Assembly: GCA_034428595.1 (NCBI GenBank)
Contig: DAOUHO010000124.1
Coordinates: forward strand, 1-9,577
Direction: 5' to 3'
Source: JAJECS01 sp034428595
GTDB taxonomy: Bacteria > Chloroflexota > UBA11872
Length of the DNA: 9,577 nucleotides
This document shows, piece after piece, positions 6,303 to 9,577 of this stretch. The position numbers and the translations under genes were made by a program. Under the pieces are notes generated by a model. That model was not told where the DNA came from and searched no databases. It saw only the letters and a program-made list of their open reading frames with translations. The stretch's first letter is position 1. Each line of letters starts with the position of its first letter.

Positions 6303-8035
6303 CCGCCGAGCAACCCCTGGAAGCCGGGCGATCGGACGAAATCCGCGCCTGGCTGGCGGGTCCCGCGGGCTTCGGGCTGAGTCGCGGCGAAGTGCTGCTG
6401 TACCTCGCGATTCTGGTGCTGGCGGCCGGACTGCGGTTCCACGATCTCGGCGCGCGGACCTTCCACCACGACGAGGCCATTCACGCCAAGGAATCCGTGG
6501 AGATGCTCCGCGGCAAGCAATATCGCTACGACCCCGCCTATCACGGGCCGCTGCTGTACTTCACCAACACCGTGTTCTTCATGACGGTTGGCCACGACGA
6601 CGTGACGGCGCGCGTGATCCCGGCGGTGCTCGGCGTGGCCACGGTGGCGGCGCTTGTCTTGCTGCGTCCCGAGTTGGGCCGCATTGGCACGCCGCTGGCC
6701 ATGACGGCCATGACGCTCTCAACGGCGTTCCTCTACTACTCGCGGTTCGTTCGCAACGACATCTACGTTGCGCTGTTCACGCTCGTGCTCGTCGGGGCGC
6801 TGGTGCGCTACATGGCGCATCCGCGCCGTCGCTGGATATATATCGCCTGGGTCGCGCTGGGGCTCTCATTCGTGACCAAGGAGAACACCTACATCCACGG
6901 GGTGCTGCTGGTCGCGCTGCTGGCCGCCTTCGCCGTCGTGGCGTGGGCGGCGGCGCGCCGTCCGTCACGAAAGGCCTCGCCGGTGGTGGGCGCGATTCAC
7001 TCGGCCATGACGCACCTGCGCCGCGACGCGGAGCACCTCGTCTACGGCTTCCTCATCTTTGTGCTCATCGCGTTCCTCTTCTACACGTCGTTTCTGACCA
7101 ACCTCACCGGATTTCGCGACGCCTTCGTTGACTCGGTGAACTATTGGGCCGCGGTCCATGAGTCCGAACGCGTCAACCAGCCGTGGTTCTACTACCCAAT
7201 GTTCCTCCTGGTCTACGAGCCGTTCGCATTACTCGTGGGCGCTTTTGCGCTCACTCGCCTGTCCACGGCGCGCACGCCGCTGCCCTGGATGCTCGCGCTA
7301 TGGGGCGTGGTCGGCATGGGCATCTACTCGACGCTGGGCGAGAAAGCCCCCTGGCTGGTGCTCCACGTGATGTGGCCCTTCCTCGTGCTGGCAAGCTGGT
7401 ATGCCGGACGGCGGCTGGAATGCAGTCAGCCGACTGTGCTGCGCGCCGCCATGGCTGTGATGGTGGTCGGTCTATTCGCCTGGACCGTGCGCTTCGGCGT
7501 GCCGACCACCTACGAACGGGGAGACGTGCCCATTGATTTCGTCATGTACGTGCAAACCGCGCCGGACGCGCTGAAGGGCGTCGCCGCCATCGAGGCCTCC
7601 GGCCAGGTCACCGGCGACGCCAACTACGTGCGGGCGGTGGTCGAGAATGAGTTCGCCTGGCCGCTCGCGTGGTACTTGCGAAACTACCCGAACATCGCCT
7701 ATGAGAAGGAGGTGACCCTGGAGGAGGCGCTGAGCTCGCACGTCGTGCTATTGAAGAGAGAAACGTCGGCGCAACTGCGCCTGGATACCCACGGCTATTC
7801 CTCGGAGGTCCTGCCGCTGCGGCGCTGGTTCCCCGAGTTCGCCTATCGCGGCTGGACCCTTGGGGTTCTGGGCAAGTTCTTCAACGATCCCAAGGCCCGC
7901 GAGACCTTTTGGGATTGGCTCGTCCTGCGCGAGCGGACGCCGGTGCCCATCGGAAGCTTTGACTACGTGTTGCACATCCGCGACGACATCCAACCCGTCC
8001 AACCCGTCCAACCCGTCGGCGAGGCGCTCAAGTGA
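6299..8035 (+). CDS. TIGR03663 family (Agl23-like) GT-C-type membrane protein
   Basis: This 578-residue multipass protein matches the TIGR03663 family, which typically occurs in the same genomes as DUF2298 proteins and often next to them. After a short cytoplasmic N-terminus there is a first helix (about 32-46), then HHDEAIHAK with Asp58-Glu59 in the first outer loop. This is the place of the acidic motif in GT-C glycosyltransferases (PMT/ArnT type). Further family-type motifs are YHGPLLY (81-87), SRFVRND (148-154), FVTKENTY (191-198), QPWFYYPMFLLVYEP (294-308) and GEKAPWLVLH (347-356). The last 150 or so residues are mostly outside the membrane. Archaeal relatives are named flippase-associated Agl23 proteins in databases; here the substrate is unknown. 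The start is a GTG overlapping the upstream stop (GTGA), with no clear ribosome-binding site, so coupling is likely. The C-terminus ends in a QPV triplet repeat encoded by a perfect 9-nt tandem repeat. Confidence 0.9.
   Translation: MTAEQPLEAGRSDEIRAWLAGPAGFGLSRGEVLLYLAILVLAAGLRFHDLGARTFHHDEAIHAKESVEMLRGKQYRYDPAYHGPLLYFTNTVFFMTVGHDDVTARVIPAVLGVATVAALVLLRPELGRIGTPLAMTAMTLSTAFLYYSRFVRNDIYVALFTLVLVGALVRYMAHPRRRWIYIAWVALGLSFVTKENTYIHGVLLVALLAAFAVVAWAAARRPSRKASPVVGAIHSAMTHLRRDAEHLVYGFLIFVLIAFLFYTSFLTNLTGFRDAFVDSVNYWAAVHESERVNQPWFYYPMFLLVYEPFALLVGAFALTRLSTARTPLPWMLALWGVVGMGIYSTLGEKAPWLVLHVMWPFLVLASWYAGRRLECSQPTVLRAAMAVMVVGLFAWTVRFGVPTTYERGDVPIDFVMYVQTAPDALKGVAAIEASGQVTGDANYVRAVVENEFAWPLAWYLRNYPNIAYEKEVTLEEALSSHVVLLKRETSAQLRLDTHGYSSEVLPLRRWFPEFAYRGWTLGVLGKFFNDPKARETFWDWLVLRERTPVPIGSFDYVLHIRDDIQPVQPVQPVGEALK
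7991..8017 (+). repeat. Tandem 9-nt repeat, three copies (CAACCCGTC)
   Basis: Three exact copies of CAACCCGTC lie in frame near the 3' end of the TIGR03663 gene and encode Gln-Pro-Val three times. Copy number changes would leave the frame and the downstream GTGA junction intact. The repeat is only 15 nt from the next start codon. Confidence 0.9.
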
Positions 8036-9357
8036 AGATCGCGATCGTCGGAGCCGGGATCACCGGGCTCACCCTGGCCTACCTGCTCCGAAAACGCGGG
8101 CATGCGGTCGAGGTGTTCGAAGCTGGCGGCGCGCCCGGCGGTGAGTTGGCGACGGTCGACGTCGGCGGCGAGCCCATCGAGCGCTTCTATCACCACCTGT
8201 TCACCCACGACCGGTTCATGATCGGGCTGTGCGAAGAGCTCGGCATCGAGGATCGGCTGGACTGGCACGAGCCGTTGATGGGGTTCTATGCGGGCGGGCG
8301 GGTGCATCCCTTCACCTCGCCGCTCGATCTGCTGCGCTTTGGACACCTGTCGCCGCCGGCGCGCGTACGGCTGGGTCTTGGATCCCTCCTCCTGCAGCGC
8401 CGCCGCAGCTACGCCGCGTTCGAGGACCGGACGGCCGCCGAGGTGATGCCCAGGTTTGTGGGCCGCGAAGCCTTCAATAAGATCTTCCAGCCGCTCCTCG
8501 AGGCCAAGTTCGACCGCCACTGGGAGGGCGTGTCCATGGCTTGGATGTGGGCCCGCCTGATGTCGCGCGCCCGCACCCGCACGCCCGACAAGCGCCGCGA
8601 GCGTCTGGGCTACTTTCGCGGCGGGTTCCGCGTCGTGGTGGACGCGCTGGCGCGCACGATCACCAGCCGCGGGGCGATGCTGCACCTGCGCTCGCCCGTG
8701 CAGGAGGTCACCATAGGCTCGCCCGGCGCGCCGGCGTTGCGGGTCGGCGGCCAGGCGGTGGACGCGGACGCCGTGGTGGCGACCGTGGGCCTGCCGATCA
8801 TCCGGCGCATCCTGCCCGACGAGCGGCGCGACTTCACCAACTCCCTGGCGGCCACGCACTACGTGGGCGCCTGCGTGGTGCTGATGGAGATCGAGCGCCA
8901 GCTTTCGGAGTACTACTGGACCAACATCGGCGACCGCAACCTTCCCTTCGCCGGGCTCATCGAGCACACCAACATGGTCGAGCGCGAGCGCTACGGCGGA
9001 CAGCGGCTGCTCTATGTCAGCAACTATCTGCCGCCCGAGCATGAGTTCTTCCATATCGACGACGACGCCCTCATCGACCGGTTCGTCGAACCGATTCAAC
9101 GGGTCTTCCCACGCTTCGCGCGCGAGCAGATCGGGCGCTCCTGGGTCTCGCGCGATCCCGTGGCGCAGCCGGTGATCGCGGCCGGCTACCAGCGCCGCAA
9201 ACCGGCCTATCGCTCGCCCATCCCCGGCTTCTACATCTGCAACACGTCGCAGATCTATCCCGAGGACCGGGGCACCAACTACAACGTGCGCATCGCCCGC
9301 GAGTGCCTGGAGGTGCTCGACGGCGACGCTGCCGAGTTGACCCGCCGCCAGCCCTAG
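8032..9357 (+). CDS. FAD-dependent oxidoreductase, amine-oxidase / UGM-like family
   Basis: This 441-residue flavoprotein has an N-terminal Rossmann fold: IVGAGITGL with Gly7/Gly9/Gly12, ending at Glu30, which would bind the FAD ribose. The GG motif at 36-37 follows. RFYHHLFTHD (51-60), MGFYAGGRVHPF (83-94), the Trp-rich MAWMWARL (169-176) and RLGYFRGGF (191-199) are typical of a COG1232-type group annotated as NAD(P)/FAD-dependent or 'protoporphyrinogen oxidase-like'. The C-terminal FAD loop is IPGFYICNTSQIYPEDRGTN (397-416). No signal peptide is seen, so it is cytoplasmic or membrane-peripheral. True HemY is unlikely given the neighbours and length; the superfamily also holds UDP-galactopyranose mutase and phytoene-desaturase-like enzymes, which suits a glycan or polyprenyl-lipid locus. 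The substrate cannot be told. The GTG start overlaps the previous stop (GTGA) and has a good ribosome-binding site, GAGG at 8021-8024, 7 nt upstream. It is the last gene of the operon. Confidence 0.87.
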   Translation: MKIAIVGAGITGLTLAYLLRKRGHAVEVFEAGGAPGGELATVDVGGEPIERFYHHLFTHDRFMIGLCEELGIEDRLDWHEPLMGFYAGGRVHPFTSPLDLLRFGHLSPPARVRLGLGSLLLQRRRSYAAFEDRTAAEVMPRFVGREAFNKIFQPLLEAKFDRHWEGVSMAWMWARLMSRARTRTPDKRRERLGYFRGGFRVVVDALARTITSRGAMLHLRSPVQEVTIGSPGAPALRVGGQAVDADAVVATVGLPIIRRILPDERRDFTNSLAATHYVGACVVLMEIERQLSEYYWTNIGDRNLPFAGLIEHTNMVERERYGGQRLLYVSNYLPPEHEFFHIDDDALIDRFVEPIQRVFPRFAREQIGRSWVSRDPVAQPVIAAGYQRRKPAYRSPIPGFYICNTSQIYPEDRGTNYNVRIARECLEVLDGDAAELTRRQP

Positions 9358-9440
9358 GCGCCGGAATCTACGGGCGCCGCCGTGGGTGACCGGCCGTCAA
9401 GCCTCCTCGCCCTTGATGGGACCTTTGCGAAGCCCATCCG

Positions 9441-9488
9441 TCATTCCCGCGAAGCCTGTCCCCGCGTAGGCGGGGAACGGGAATCTAG
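9441..9488. repeat. REP-like inverted repeat (TCATTCCCG...CGGGAATCTAG)
   Basis: Outer arms ATTCCCG (9443-9449) and CGGGAAT (9478-9484) enclose a tighter hairpin, TCCCCGC-GTAG-GCGGGGA (9459-9476). This is a variant of the common dispersed TCATTCCCGCG...CGGGAATC repeat. It lies about 85 bp after the last gene of the operon. It could help to end or protect the transcript, but there is no T-run, so it is not called a terminator. Confidence 0.8.
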
Positions 9489-9514
9489 TCTCCGCTGAAC
9501 CTGTTGGCGCACGA

Positions 9515-9541
9515 GTAGGGGCGGTTCGCGAACCGCCCGTG
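9515..9541. repeat. Palindromic GC-rich repeat (GTAGGGGCGGTTCGCGAACCGCCC)
   Basis: A perfect 20-bp palindrome at 9519-9538, centred on TTCGCGAA with arms GGGCGG and CCGCCC, is flanked by GTAGG on the left. It resembles another dispersed intergenic element of environmental bacterial genomes, typically GTAGGGGCGGTTCG-type. It is distinct in sequence from the two TCATTCC-type repeats in this window. No gene is recognised around it in 9358-9577. Confidence 0.75.
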
Positions 9542-9577
9542 CCTGAGAAGCATCCCCTCAGCCGTCCTCCAACAGCC

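Noticed and set aside
7963..9099. Minus-strand frame of 378 codons opposite the flavoenzyme gene
   Set aside because: The plus strand encodes a complete flavoprotein with FAD motifs; the antisense product is His/Arg-rich and unlike a real protein.
9357..9378. Hairpin GGCGCC...GGCGCC just after the flavoenzyme stop as a Rho-independent terminator
   Set aside because: The 6-bp stem has a 10-nt loop and no T-run after it, so it is not a convincing intrinsic terminator.
9441..9541. CRISPR array
   Set aside because: The palindromes differ from each other, are not evenly spaced, and there are no repeated units with spacers or cas genes in the window.
9558..9577. Possible C-terminal end of a minus-strand gene (LLEDG then TGA) at the right edge
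   Set aside because: Only five codons are visible; this is far too little to support a gene call.

Overview
The window is GC-rich, gene-dense bacterial DNA. The best guess at the source is a member of the Chloroflexota. Two membrane proteins, of the DUF2298 (Chlor_Arch_YYY) and TIGR03663 families, sit side by side, and this pair is known mainly from Chloroflexi and some archaea. The short GTCATTCC-type inverted repeats and the GC-rich palindromes between genes are also common in environmental Chloroflexota genomes. This placement is inference; no marker gene is present.

Layout, left to right. (1) Positions 2-865, plus strand: the C-terminal end of a protein that looks like an MFS-type permease, cut by the left edge and carrying a long Ala/Gly-rich tail. 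(2) Positions 871-3716, minus strand: a two-gene copper-resistance operon. It encodes a CsoR-family copper-sensing repressor and then a CopA-type copper-exporting P1B-ATPase, overlapping by 4 bp (ATGA). A CsoR-operator-like G/C-tract inverted repeat lies just upstream of csoR. (3) About 3717-4052: a divergent intergenic region of about 336 bp holding that operator and an 82-bp MITE/REP-like inverted repeat. (4) About 4053-9357, plus strand: a tightly coupled three-gene operon with GTGA overlaps at both junctions. It encodes a DUF2298 polytopic membrane protein, a TIGR03663 (Agl23-like, GT-C-type) membrane protein, and an FAD-dependent amine-oxidase/UDP-galactopyranose-mutase-like oxidoreductase. 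(5) Positions 9358-9577: non-coding DNA with two further palindromic repeats of different families.

The copper operon is a standard self-regulated unit: CsoR would block its own promoter until Cu(I) binds Cys32/His57/Cys61, and CopA then pumps out Cu(I). The three-gene operon is the least understood part. Both membrane proteins have GT-C-like features and the third is a flavoenzyme of a superfamily that acts on nucleotide sugars and polyprenyl-type lipids. A role in making or modifying a lipid-linked or cell-surface glycan is therefore reasonable, but unproven.
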